In this document: positions 35,258 through 46,482 of the stretch, in pieces
Layout: every line of letters starts with the position of its first letter
Numbering within the stretch: the first letter of the stretch is position 1
Source: Anisodus tanguticus
Taxonomy: Eukaryota > Streptophyta > Magnoliopsida > Solanales > Solanaceae
Direction: 5' to 3'
Length of the DNA: 64,000 nucleotides
Assembly (NCBI GenBank): GCA_034509755.1
Contig: CM067557.1
Span: 16,290,001-16,354,000 of the forward strand
Program-made: the position numbers and the translations under genes
The notes under the pieces: generated by a model
What the model was told of the DNA's origin: nothing
Databases searched by the model: none
What the model saw: only the letters and a program-made list of their open reading frames with translations

Positions 35258-36070
35258 GGTATCTCACATCAATATGTTTCGACCTATCATGAAAAATAGA
35301 GTTCTTGCCAAGATGAATAGCACTTTGACTGTCACAATAAAGCACATACCTCTCTTGAGCAAAACCAAGTTTCTTCATAAATCTCTTCATCAAGAGCAAC
35401 TCTTTACAAACTTCAACGGAAATAATAAGCTCACCTTCTGTAGTAGATAGAGCAATACATTTTTGCAACCTAGATTGCCAAGACACAGCTCCCCCTGCAA
35501 AAGTAATCAAGAAGCCTGAAGTATACTTGCGAGTATCAATGTCACCAGCCATATCTGAATCAGTGTAACCACAAATAATACGCTTCCCTGTCCCAAAACA
35601 CAAACTTAGACTAGAAGTGCCACAAAGATATCTCATAATCCAATTTACATCATTCCAATGCTCTCTTCCTGGATTAGAAAGAAACCGACTAATAATACCA
35701 ACATCATGAGCAATATCCGATCTCGTATAAATCATCGTATACATCAAACTGCCAACATCTGAAGCATAAGGAACTTTATTCATATTTTCCTTCTCATCAT
35801 TACAGGAAGGACACTGCTTCGTGATCAATTTGAAGTGCATAACTAAATGTGTACATATAATTTTAGCTTTATCTATGTTTAACCTGCGAAGTACTTTCTG
35901 AATGTACTTCTCTTGTGATAACCACAACTTCTTGGCCTCTCTGTAATGAATAATCTGCATGCCAAGAATCTGTCTTGCTAGTCCCAAGTCTTTCATGGCA
36001 AAAGACTTATTAAACTTTTGCTTCAACTTCTGAATGTTGCAAGCATTATGACCAACGACAAGCATGTTAT
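35258..36070 (-). pseudogene. RT C-terminus and RNase H of the Tnt1-like element
   Basis: KFNKSFAMKDLGLARQILGM and VPYASDVGSLMYTMIYTRSDIAH are RT/connection motifs; GYTDSDMAGDIDTRKYTSGF, ALSTTEGELI and YCDSQSAIHLGKN are RNase H motifs. The reading enters foreign DNA after RSKHIDVRYH, losing the last residues. Just upstream the RT catalytic box reads YVDN where YVDD is expected, which replaces a catalytic Asp. Confidence 0.9.
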
Positions 36071-36880
36071 CAACATAAAGAAATAAAATGATAAAGTCAC
36101 CATCAAAGAATTTTTGTACAAAAACACAATGATCTGAAGAAGTCTTCTTGAAGCTCTGTTAACTCATAAAAGAACCAAACTTCTTGTATCACTGCCTGGG
36201 AGCTTGTTTCAAACCATACAAGTTTTTTTTTCAATTTACAAACATAATTCTCTTTTTCTTTGACTTCAAAACCTTATGGCTGCTCCATGTAAATTTCTTC
36301 ATCTAAGTCACCATGGAGAAAAACAGTTTTAACATCCATTTGCTCAACTTCTAAATCTAGACTTACAGATAACCCCAGAACAACCCGAATAGATGGCATC
36401 TTCATAACTGGAGAAAAGATTTCATCAAAATCAACTCCCTTTTTCTAATTAAAACCCTTTACAACCAATCTAGCCTTGTACCATGGAACTGGGTTACCAT
36501 ATTCATATTTCACCCTGAAAACCCAACTATTTTTCAAAGCTTTTTTTTCTTTAGAAAGCTTAACCAGATCAAATATATGATTATCATGTAAAGATTTAAT
36601 CTCATCTTGTATACCATCAAACCACCTTTCTTTTTCTTCACTATTCATGGCCTCATCAAAACTTTCAGGTTCTCCCCTATCAGTCAAGAGTACAAATTCA
36701 TTGGGAGAATAACGAGATGAATGTACTTTCTCTCTAATAGATCTTATGAGAGAACACTCTAGAGCATTAATAGCAACTTATTGCTAGCCAACCACATCAT
36801 CTTGCACTGGAGCATCAACGATATCATGCTGGTCATTCTGAACATGATCATCATCTTCATTATCAACTTGATCTTCATTA
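36071..36880 (-). pseudogene. RT N-terminal region of the Tnt1-like element
   Basis: 36687-36445 carries ESFDEAMNSEEKERWFDGIQ, SLHDNHIFDLV, KNSWVFRVKYE and YKARLVVKGF, the start of copia RT. 36444-36071 holds palm text in broken frames. The linker 36700-36880 is acidic. Confidence 0.85.
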
Positions 36881-36882
36881 TT

Positions 36883-37945
36883 TCAAAGATTTTCTTTAGG
36901 TGCAATAGTCACGGGAACTGGATCAACATTAACTAAGATCTCACTGCTCTTAGAATCAATATTCTCAGCTTTGTTAAAATATTCAATTGTCTGGTCTTCA
37001 AAGAACACAACATCATGACTTCTAACAATTTTCTTCTCAACTGGATCATAGAAACAATAGCTGAATTCGTCTTGACCACAACCAATGAAGATATATTGTC
37101 TATTTTTAACTTCCATCATTGACCTCTCATCCTTAGGAACATGCACAAATGCCTTACACCCGAACACTCTCAAATGAGCATAAGAGACATCCTTACCAAA
37201 CCGAACTCTATCAGAGAGATTACCATCCAAAGAAACAGTAGGAGATAAATTGATAACATAGGCAACAATATTAAGTGCTTCTGTCCAAAATGAATCTGAC
37301 AACTTATCATCTGAAAGCAAACATCTAACCCTCTCAACTAGAGTTTTGTTCATCATCTCTACTAAACCATTTAACTGAGGAGTCTTGGAAGGAATTTTCT
37401 GATGCCGAATATCCTGCTCTCTGCAATAATTATCAAATGGACCAATATATTCACTACTATTATCTGAGCGGATGTATTTTAGTTTATTCCATGTCTGTTT
37501 CTCAACCAGGGCCTGAAAAGTCTTGAACACACTAAGTACTTGATCCTTGGACTTCAAAGAATATACCTAGAGTTTGCGAGAATGATCATCAATAAAAGTC
37601 ACAAAGTAAAGTGCACTACCAAGAGACCTTACTTTAAAAGGACCACAAATCAGAATGTACCAACTCCAACAAATTAATCTTTCGTGAAGGCGAATGACTC
37701 TAAAAAGAAACTCTTTTCAGTTTTCCGACTAAGCAATGAACACATCTCTTTAACTTTATTTATTTAACTCCAGAAAGAAAATTCTTCTTAGCCAAACTAT
37801 CAATCCCCTTCTCGCTTATATGACTCAGCCTTCTATGCCATAACTCTGATGAAGTATTATTCTCCACCAAATTTACCGTGTCTCTATAAATGGAGCCCTG
37901 AAATAAGTACAAGTCAGATATCTTGTCACCTCGAGCTACAACCAT
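36883..37945 (-). pseudogene. GAG-pre-integrase and integrase of the Tnt1-like element
   Basis: 37945-37760 has LWHRRLSHISEKGIDSLAKK, the HHCC-associated segment. After a decayed gap, 37557-36883 has YIRSDNSSEYIG (second Asp), PQLNGLVEMMNKTLVERVRC (catalytic Glu), HLRVFGCKAFVHVP and HDVVFFED. The first catalytic Asp region (37560-37755) is frame-broken. Confidence 0.88.
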
Positions 37946-37989
37946 TGAACCTTTAAGAAGCTTTCACTCACCACCACCAAGGGTTTGAT

Positions 37990-38300
37990 CATAACCCTAA
38001 TCAGCAAGCTTTTCTACAGAAATTAAATTCAACATCTGGAGCATGCTTGACATTGTTAAGAACCAACCTTGAGTCATTCTTACTTTTCAAGCAAATTGTA
38101 CCAATGCCCAATAGCTCAACCTCACTATCATTATCCATTTGTAACATTCCAAAATTACCTGGAGTATAAGAAGAAAATAATTTCTTCTTTGGCATGACAT
38201 GAGAAGTGGCACATAAATCTACAAATCAGGTAGACTCATCACAAACAAGATTGATTTCATTTTTATCACAAGCAACAAGAAGATCATTTTCAACAACAAT
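37990..38300 (-). pseudogene. Protease region of the Tnt1-like element
   Basis: The reading FVDLCATSHVMPKKKLF stands where copia elements have a DTGA(S/T)xH box; the Thr and Gly of that box are replaced, so activity would be lost. ELLGIGTICLK and LVLNNVKHAPDV follow as expected. Confidence 0.8.
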
Positions 38301-39138
38301 AGCAACATGATTTTCACTATCTCCATCCCTTTTTTATTATTTCTGATCTCTTTTAAACATGTAGCAATGTTTCTGGATATGCCCTTCCTTGTGACAATAG
38401 TAACATGTAACATTCTTGTACCTGGATCTTGACTTACTTCTACTTTTACCTTTGGCATTTTGACCTCTGAAGTTATTTCTCCCTCTGTCTCCAATAACCA
38501 AAACATCGCAGTGTGAAGCTGAAGAAGATGAGGCTTGAGATCTTCTTTGCATCTCTTCATTTAAGACATCACTCTTGACATTTTTCATACTTACAACACC
38601 ACTAGGAGTAGAATTAGTCAAAGAAACCCGAAGAGTTTTCCAAGAGTGGCAGAGTATTAAGAAGCTAAAGTCCATGTACTTCATTATCAAACTTGACATC
38701 CATTCCAGATAGCTAGTCAAGGACACCCCGAAAATCATTAATATGATCAGAAATATGATTGCCCTCTTTGAATTTGATATTCATCAATTGTTTTAGTAGG
38801 AACAACTTGTTATTGTCAATCTTCAAAGCATAAAGTGTCTCGAGTTTATCCCATAAACTTCTAGCATGTGTCTCATTCATAATATGATTACCCATATTAT
38901 CTTCAACCTATTGTTTGATATAACGACAAACCTGTAGGTGCTCAAATTCCCAATCTTCACCATTCATAGACTCGGGCTTGTTAGAAGAAAACACAGGTAA
39001 ATGCATTTTCTTGACAAATAGAAGATCTTTCACCTTGACTTTCCAAATATGGTAATTAGTGTCATTTAAACAAACCACTTGCTCATATTTGCCTCTACCA
39101 TTCAAATAGACAATCAACGCAATCAAATACAACCACAA
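38301..39138 (-). pseudogene. Gag of the Tnt1-like element
   Basis: Starts near the PBS: LNDTNYHIWKVKVKDLL, then ARSLWDKLETLYALK, LMNIKFKEGNHISDHINDF, and a canonical zinc knuckle CYYCHKEGHIQKHC (CX2CX4HX4C) at about 38375-38415. Several stops and shifts split the frame. Confidence 0.88.
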
Positions 39139-39150
39139 GCTCTGATACCA
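39139..39150 (-). other. Primer binding site of the Tnt1-like element
   Basis: TGGTATCAGAGC on the minus strand, complementary to the 3' end of initiator tRNA-Met, three bases from the 5' LTR. Confidence 0.92.
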
Positions 39151-39153
39151 CTT

Positions 39154-39905
39154 TGATGGGAAGAAACGAGCAATAACCAAATTGCACGACAAAGTAAATA
39201 CGGAAGGATACCCAAGTCAAAAAACTTCCCACTCTATTTGAACAAGAGGAGCAAACTAATTTCAAGCACAAACGGATATATGGACGGCAACTATACCAAT
39301 AATAAAATACCAAAGCAAGCAAAAAATAAATTGAATGCAAGAGACACCAACTTTATTTAGAAAACACCATTCAATGTGAATAGGAAACAACCATGAGACT
39401 TTCGTCCACAAAATGTCCACTAAGATCAACAAGAGTTACAACAATATTCTCCAAATGGATACAACATCAGTGCCAAATATGGAGCAACAATACATAAAAG
39501 ATAGCACCAAAACTAGTGAAGAAAGGAGAGAAATCACCCAAAAAAATAAGCTATTTTTAAAAACTAGAGCTACAGACCACAAAATCCAATCTTCACCATT
39601 GAAATCGACGAACCAGATGTTGCTAACCCGCAATTAAAATTTGAGCACGATCCAATGTTTAACGAAACAGAAAATGTTGTTTCAAGCAGACTGCTGTAGC
39701 AGATTTTCAATGTGCGAAAATTGGTTTTCTCTCTCTCAAGTTTTCTCTCTATATAACTGCTATGAATTCACTCTTGTGTATATGAAATAAAACCTAAGTT
39801 GATCCTATATATAGTGAGTTTTAGAGAAAAAGTGGGTTGGTCCAAATTGAATTGAATTTTATTAATCCAATTCCACATAAAAAGGAAAAACCCAAAATCT
39901 CAACA
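39154..39905 (-). repeat. 5' LTR of the Tnt1-like element
   Basis: 752 bp, closely similar to 34321-35074. Open stretches read in this LTR have no domain. Confidence 0.93.
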
Positions 39906-40333
39906 TTGATAAGGAGCAAATCATGCAAAAGGACCAACAAACTTCTAGTATATTAAGCTTCCGAACAAAAGATCCCACATGCAAAGGGAGAAGAAAGTAA
40001 ATTGTTAAATGCTACAGAAAATAACTTCACATGATATAAATGTTTTGGACACGATATAGCGTAGTCCAAATTACAAATCAGTTAAATCTCATAGTCCAAA
40101 TCAAATTGATAACCTTCATAACCAAAGCATCACAATAATATCAAAAGATGAGTTTTGTGTTCTTAAGTAAGGGGAGCACGTAGGAACACCAAATACAACA
40201 TAAACCACTAGTGGCTGAAAGAAAGTAAGCAACACCTTGTATAGGTTAGGCAGAGCTTATAGAAGCAAGTTCTTATAAGAGAAAGTCATTGGACATTGGT
40301 TAGGGTTAAGGAAAAACGCTAGCTAGAAATAAT
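39906..40333. other. Host spacer between two copia elements
   Basis: 39906-40087 is the original of the copy at 35075-35257. 40088-40333 is unremarkable AT-rich DNA ending in the TSD ATAAT of the next element. No gene seen. Confidence 0.7.
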
Positions 40334-40517
40334 TGAATCCCTTGATTAATTCCATTCCAATAGTACAATATATATACAATCATAATTTGCTTGTCAAAAG
40401 AAAGACTAATCTATATTACCTAAAATATAAGATGCTAATTCTAATTATCCTAATTACAATATATTACAATAATGAATTGGAGGTAGTTATGGGATTTGTC
40501 CCATAATTACTCTAACA
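40334..40517 (-). repeat. 3' LTR (184 bp) of the Ale-like copia
   Basis: Minus strand TGTTAGAGTAATTATGGG...GGGATTCA. The PPT (GTGGGGGAC) lies just to the right at about 40518-40530. Confidence 0.9.
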
Positions 40518-40559
40518 GTCCCCCACAGTCTTAGCGGGAGGTTCTCGTATGCTGAGACT

Positions 40560-40985
40560 GTCCCTGAAATTATCAAAAAGTACGCGCGGATGACCTTTAG
40601 TGAAGATGTCAACAATCTAATAACGGGACGGTACATGGAGAACACAGACTTGTCCATGGGCAACCTTCTCGCGGACTAATAAGATATCCATTTTAATGTG
40701 TTTTGTGCGCTGATGCTGAACAGGATTGCCGAACAAGTATATCACACTCACATTGTCATAATAGACCATTGTTGCCTTTTCAATCTGACAATGTAGCTCC
40801 AACAGTAGATTACAGAGCCAACATGATTCAGCAACCACATTGGCGACCCCTCGGTATTCTGCCTCAACACTGGACCGAGACAGTGTGGATTGTCGTTTGG
40901 ATGACCATAAAATAAGATTTTCCCCCAAGAACACACAATAACCTTTGTGGAACGGCGTGTGTCCGGGCAACCACCCCAATCTGCA
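40560..40985 (-). pseudogene. RNase H of the Ale-like copia
   Basis: Open stretch 40979-40617: STKGYCVFLGENLILWSSK-type text (here HKGYCVFLGE), TLSRSSVEAEYRGVANVVAE, VYYDNVSVIYLFGNP and RTKHIKMDI. DNVSV replaces the usual DN-SA. It ends normally near the PPT. Confidence 0.88.
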
Positions 40986-41039
40986 TCTGTGTAGGCTAAA
41001 AGAATCGAGATGGATGACTTATACAGATGTAGGCCAAAT

Positions 41040-42250
41040 GGAGAGTACCTTTAACATACCGTAGAATCCTTTTGATAGCCCCCATATATTCTTCCTTCGG
41101 ATCATACATGTGTAAGCAAACCTGCTGAACCGCATAGGAAATATCGGGTCTTGTAAAAGTCAGTTACTGCAAGGCTCCTGCGCTGTTATGGTAATGTGTA
41201 GGATCGCTGTATGGAGTTCCGGCATCATTACCCAATTTTGCCTTTGTGTCAACTGGAGTATGTGATGGTTTGCAGGAAGACATCCATGCTTTGTCAATTA
41301 TTACTTCGGCATATTTCTTTTGACTAAGAAACAGACCACCTGCATATTGGGTGACGGCAATGCCAAGAAAATAATTTAACGTACCCAAGTCCTTCATTGC
41401 AAATTCTGCTGCAAGAAGGGACATAATAGACTGGCGAAGCGAAGTGGATGATGCTGTGAGAATAATATCATCAACATAAAGAATTACATATGCCATGTCA
41501 GTGCCCTTCCGATAAATGAACAACGATTGATCAGACTTGCTGTGAGAGAACCCTAACTTGGAAACAAATCCTGCAAAACGGTTATAACATGCCCTAGGAG
41601 CTTGTTTCAAATCACATAAGGATTTATTCAACAGGCAAACATGATCTAGACGCTTATAATCTCAAAAACCCAACGGCTGATGCATGTAAGTAGCTATGTA
41701 AGAATGCATTTTTAACATCCAACTGATGAATACACCATGATTTGGAAATAATCAGGCTAAGAACAATCCTGATAGTTGCTAGCTTAACTACCAGACTGAA
41801 TTTTTTACCACAATCGATTCTAACCTGCTGAGACCTACATCACCAACAAGACGATATTTGTATCTCGCAATAGAATCATCAGAATTCTTTTTATAACAAA
41901 AACCCACATAGACCGAATGACATTCACATTAGACGGACGTGGTACTAACTCCCACGTCCTATTTTTAATAAGAGTAGTAAATTCGTCTAACATGACAGCT
42001 TTTCAATTCGGGTCGGATAAGGCGGCCTTGGGATTTTTAGGTAGAGGTGATAGTTGAATTGAGGATAGTAGGTTAAACTGACGTTTGGGTTGAAAAATCC
42101 TGTGTATGGCACGAGTTTCAATTGTTCGAGGCTGTTCCATCATTAGTTGGGTTGTAGAGGTCTCTAGTATGGTATTGGGCCAAAGAGGTGTAGTGAGGCC
42201 TGAACCGGTGTTGAACTAAAATCTGGGTTCAGGTAAGGGAGCAGTGGGCT
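41040..42250 (-). pseudogene. Reverse transcriptase of the Ale-like copia
   Basis: 41631-41164 carries LKQAPRACYNRF, the intact catalytic box YVILYVDDIILTAS, FAMKDLGTLNYFLGI and GGLFLSQKKYAEVI. Upstream (41632-42250) the RT N-terminal half is broken by stops. 41040-41160 holds the end of the connection region in other frames. Confidence 0.88.
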
Positions 42251-42256
42251 CCCCAC

Positions 42257-43640
42257 TTAGGCTTGCGAGCCACGGAAATAGGACTGGGCCGAGACCAGCG
42301 ATAATGTGGTCGTCGGTCCAGTTCCATTTTGTGGTTGGGCTAGAAAATATTGGGTATTTTCCGCTTGTGTTTGGTAATGAAGGTGGTGGTGTAAAATGGG
42401 ATGTATTCCATTGTTCAAAAAATCATATGAAGGTGAGGATGCCACATGAGACTTAGCAAATGGGAATGTAGACTCATCAAACACCACATGACGAGAGATA
42501 ATTATTTTCCTATTCGTCAAATCATAACATTTATATCCTCTATGATTTTGCGGGTATCCCAAAAACACACAAGAAGTTGAACGAGCCTGCAACTTGTTAA
42601 TGGTAGTGGATGAAAACAAAGGATAACACAAACACCCAAACACCCTCAAATGTGTAAAAGACGGGAGACGATGATACAATATTTGTGTAGGAGACACATT
42701 GGAGAGAAATTTACTAGGAATAATATTTAAAAGGTATGTAGCCATTTGAAGTGCATGGTGCCAAAACTTTGATGGTGTGGAAGAATGCAAAAGAATAGAG
42801 CGAATCATATTGTTAATTGTTTGAATCTTTCTTTTGGCTTTCCCATTTTGTGGTGAGTTATGGGGACACAAAAGAAGCAAAGACATCCCATTTTGGTGAC
42901 AAAAATCATTAAATTAGGCATTTATAAATTCCCCCCATTGTCGCATTGAAAACTTTTAATGCTTTTGCCAAATTGAGTTTTGATAAAAATACTAAATTGT
43001 TTTAAAATGGGGTAGGTTTGTAATTTTTGTCCTAAGGGAAACATCCACAAAAAATTCGAATAATCATCTAGAATGAGCATATAATATTTATGACCTGTAG
43101 AACTCAAAACTGGTGATGCCCACAAATCACAATGCACACGATCAAATGGCATAAAAGTATGAGTAGTAGAAGATGCAAAAGAAAGCTTAAACTGTTTACC
43201 AAACACACAAGATTGGCAAACAAAAGAGTCCAAAAGTTTGTTACAATAAACCAAATTATTCTTCCTAAGATTATTAAAAACTTGTGCTCTTAGGTGTCCC
43301 AACCGATTGTGCCATAGGATAGGAGAAATGACAGCAAAGGTTGATGGTTTGGTCATGCAATGTTTTGAAACAAAGATGAAAGGATATAAGTCCCCCGTGC
43401 TATTGCATCTCATAAGTGGAATTCCCGTCTGAAAATCCTTCACCGAAAAGTCAAACGGATCAAAATTCACAGAAACATTGTTGTCAATGGTAAAACGTCT
43501 AACATAGATCAAGTTTTTAATTAATTTTGGTGCATGTAAGACGTTTTTCGAGGATAATGGTGGGTACGGAAAGGGTAGTATTACCTGACCAATACCACGA
43601 ATTGGGAATTTCCTGCCCACTGCCGACAATAATTTTTTTA
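42257..43640 (-). pseudogene. GAG-pre-integrase and integrase of the Ale-like copia
   Basis: 43400-42922 has LWHNRLGHLRAQVFNNL, CQSCVFGKQFKLSF (HHCC), VHCDLWASPVLSSTGHKYY (first Asp) and FQCDNGG (second Asp). After a frame change, 42886-42257 has CPHNSPQNGKAKRKIQTINN, THLRVFGCLCYP, LQARSTSCVFLGYP and SRHVVFDE. At the catalytic Glu position the expected QNGxAER reads QNGKAKR, a loss of Glu. Confidence 0.88.
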
Positions 43641-43740
43641 TTACTGCTCATATTAAAATAAGATGAGAGATTACCTTGAGATGCCGGCATGTGTGGCGTA
43701 GCCCCTGTGTCCATGTATCATGACTCATCCGGAACACTTA
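43517..43740 (-). pseudogene. Protease of the Ale-like copia
   Basis: DTGATPHMPAS is the aspartic protease box, followed by LSSYFNMS and IIVGSGQEIP. The frame then shifts into ILKNVLHAP-type text. Confidence 0.85.
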
Positions 43741-44794
43741 TATTCATGTTGTTCATGGGTTGTTCAATATTCGTGGGTGCATAGCTAATCGAAGACGGTG
43801 TCTGGGCCGCAAACGCATGCTATGGACGAGACCGTAGAATACCGGGTTGGCAATTTGAAGAAGGAGGAGGCCTAGCCCACGATGAATTCGGATATGGACA
43901 TGGCGGGGCAACCCACGGTGGGTACTGCCCCCACTGATTACCGCCACGGCCCGGACTGGCTACTACAGCCGCCAGTTTGTCCACCTCCTCGGCCTCGTCC
44001 CTTTCCACCATTATTTTTTCCTTTATTGTTATGGTTTGAACCCTGTTTTTGGCCATTATTTTGACGAATATTATTGCCCCATGAACTAGAATTTTGGGGC
44101 TCCAAATCAGTGGAAAAAGAGTTTTTGGATACGAGAGCAGTTCCGGCGGTGGCTGCTCCAGAAGATGCCTGTTTCGCCTTCCGCATTTTCTCGAGAATCA
44201 ACCTCGAATGGGCCTCATAGAAGGGAGGCAATGGATTACTTTGCTGAATGAACGTAGCCACTCAATCATATTGTTCATTCAATCCTGCAATCAACTGAAG
44301 GACCAACCGTTGATTTGTAACGGGCGGACCAACGTTGAATAGTTGGTCCGCAAGCATCTTGAATTCCTGACAATAAGCGGAGATGTTGGAAAAATCATCC
44401 AATTTAACGTTAGTAAATTGGTGTTCAAGATAAACGACTCGAGAAAGTTTGTTATCCTGAAATATATTTTGTAAACGTTCCCATGCATGTTGAGCCATAG
44501 AATTTGGCTCCAATGTGGTATGTAAAAGATCGTGGATATAGTGTCATATATCCATTGAAGGACAATAGCATCCAAACGGGACCATAGATTTTTGTTTGCC
44601 AAAATGGCGTCTGAGGACGATTCAGAAGGTATGATATGGTCGATCACCTCATATGCACGGCAATGAATTTTGAACAATTCCGCCCAAGAGGTATATTGCC
44701 CTTTCTCCATTTCAAGAGTTATGGAGATGAAGTTCTTGACGTTATTAACGGCAAGAGCGGGATGAAAAATTTGTTTTTCGGCCATAGGTTCCAC
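43741..44794 (-). pseudogene. Gag of the Ale-like copia
   Basis: 44794-44291 begins MEPMAEKQIFHPALAVNNVK, then GQYTSWAELFKIHCRAYEV and VLQWIYDTIST. A shift leads to 44513-44262 (WERLQNIFQDNKLSRVVYLE, LVLQLIAGLNEQYD) and 44261-43938 (FYEAHSRLILEKMRKAK, then a G/N/K/R-rich tail). No CX2CX4HX4C knuckle, typical for Retrofit/Ale gag (UBN2-like domain). Confidence 0.88.
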
Positions 44795-45035
44795 AAGAAA
44801 TCAAACTAGTGAAGAAGTAGTGTTTGAAGTTTGGGATGTGAAAAACCCTTAGGGTTTCGGAACGTGTAAGCCGAAGGGGGGTTAGGTTTATCTGTCGGCT
44901 AGGGTTTGGTTGGTTTAAGGAGTTGTATAGGGTTTTTGTGAGGGTGGCTGAAAAAAAAATTAGGAGAAAGAGAGGAGAGAATTCGGTTTAGGAGGAGTAG
45001 GAATTAGGGCAAATGATCTTTGACTCTTGATACCA

Positions 45036-45228
45036 TGTGAGAATTGAATCCCTTGATTAATTCCATTCCAATAGTACAATACATATACAATGATAATTTG
45101 CTTGTCAAAAGGAAGACTAATCTATATTACCTAAAATATAAGATGCTAATTCTAATCATCTTAATTACAATATATTACAATAATGAATTGGAGGTAATTA
45201 TGAGATTTGTCCCATAATTACTCTAACA
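45036..45228 (-). repeat. 5' LTR (184 bp) plus 9-base spacer before the PBS-like site
   Basis: 45045-45228 equals the other LTR in length. 45036-45044 (TGTGAGAAT on +) lies between the LTR and the PBS-like TGGTATCAAGAGTC at about 45022-45035. Confidence 0.88.
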
Positions 45229-45233
45229 ATAAT

Positions 45234-46482
45234 CTCTTCTTCTCAATGAAAGCTAAAGACCTTGATATAATAGGAGTGGTGCGTGCTCTGCTAATTCTGT
45301 AGATGCTCTGTTGGAAAGGAAAACCAATTTCTTTTTATGTAGATCGATCACTCTCGCCCTGTAGAAGTGATCACCCCGAGTCGAGCGAGATTGAAAACGT
45401 CCTTAATAATTGTACTGAAAACGTCCTTAATAAGTAAGATTAATAAAGACCATATACATGTAGTAAAGTAAAATGAAGCCTAAGGGTATGGTACTAAAAA
45501 TAAGGGTATGGTACTAAAAAATAATTATCCATCATAAGTAGCTTGTGTCCTGCATCAAAGCAGTGCACATGAAAGCCCTATATTTTCAGCCTGCAAAAAT
45601 TTCCTTTGCGACGTGTATTTCAGACTAAACATGAGACTTTGTTTTATCATAATAATAAGCCACATGTACGGGTCATTGCCGACATGGATTCAGATAATTT
45701 TTTATTTTCTTCTTATTTCCCCCCATGTTTTTTCATGTTTGGGAGCGGCTCAGAAATTTATCATGTGTCCTGTTCCTCTATATCTGAGCCAGAAATTTTT
45801 GTAAGAAAATTCAGAAAAGAGAAATTGATGTTAATAGTTGTCACCTAAAAAATAGCCTTCGAATATATAAAATAGTATAGATAATATATGTGTATACTAT
45901 ATATTGGCTAAACCAATATATTATGTTGAACGGTCAAATGTGCACTTCTCCATTACCGCTAGTTAAGGGAATTTAAGAATGCATAGGTATACGAAAGAAA
46001 ATATTTTACTCAGTTAAGGTAATATGTTTTTTCAACAAAGAAAATTCAATTGAATTCTCTTGACTTCCCTATATATTTATTGTATTGTATTTTATTTTTT
46101 TTAAAAAAGAATCTAGCTCCACTATTGCTTTTTAATAGGTAGCTTCGCATTTTTGGGTCCAATAAAATTATTCATAGATATAGGAAAAATCTCTATTAAA
46201 TTGGAATTTTTTTTCTCTCAATCATATTTCAATTGTTAATATGATATATACTTCGTTTCAGATATCAAGGGAGAAAAAGAAGAATTTAAAGAGATAAAGT
46301 GATGAATGATGAAGAGAGGCAAGACTTGGAAGAATGATAGCCAAATGAAACAAAATTAATGTTTGTGATTGAAAATTAAGCTTGATTTTCAACAACCATT
46401 TTGATATTATTGGTCGCATAATATGCCATTAGAATGATAGCAGACTTGTGATGTTATGAGTACTTAGCGAAGCAAATTAAGA
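45234..46482. other. AT-rich spacer with small tandem duplications, no gene seen
   Basis: Two short direct duplications: CGTCCTTAATAA at about 45400 and 45425, and AAGGGTATGGTACTAAAAA at about 45482 and 45503. Open stretches of 63-80 codons at 45606-45848 overlap in two frames without a domain. Confidence 0.55.

Larger units (their letters stand above)
34321..39905 (-). mobile_element. Tnt1-like (Tork lineage) Ty1/copia retrotransposon, decayed and rearranged
   Basis: LTRs 34321-35074 and 39154-39905 with TGTTGGG...CCCAACA inverted ends (one end mutated in the right copy). TSD TTGAT is exact at 34316-34320 and 39906-39910. PBS TGGTATCAGAGC lies next to the right LTR, so the element reads right to left. 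Order: gag with zinc knuckle, protease, integrase, RT, RNase H. The pol end and PPT are missing; in their place lies a copy of the right flank (35075-35257). Confidence 0.93.
40334..45228 (-). mobile_element. Ale/Retrofit-like Ty1/copia retrotransposon, full length, decayed
   Basis: Two LTRs of exactly 184 bp (40334-40517 and 45045-45228). TSD ATAAT is exact at 40329-40333 and 45229-45233. A PBS-like TGGTATCAAGAGTC lies near the right LTR and the PPT TGTGGGGGAC near the left, so it reads right to left. The gag lacks a zinc knuckle, and short LTRs fit the Ale/Retrofit lineage. Numerous frameshifts. Confidence 0.92.

Noticed and set aside
44094..44342. Plus-strand ORFs across the Ale-like copia gag
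   Set aside because: Antisense shadows of the gag remnant.
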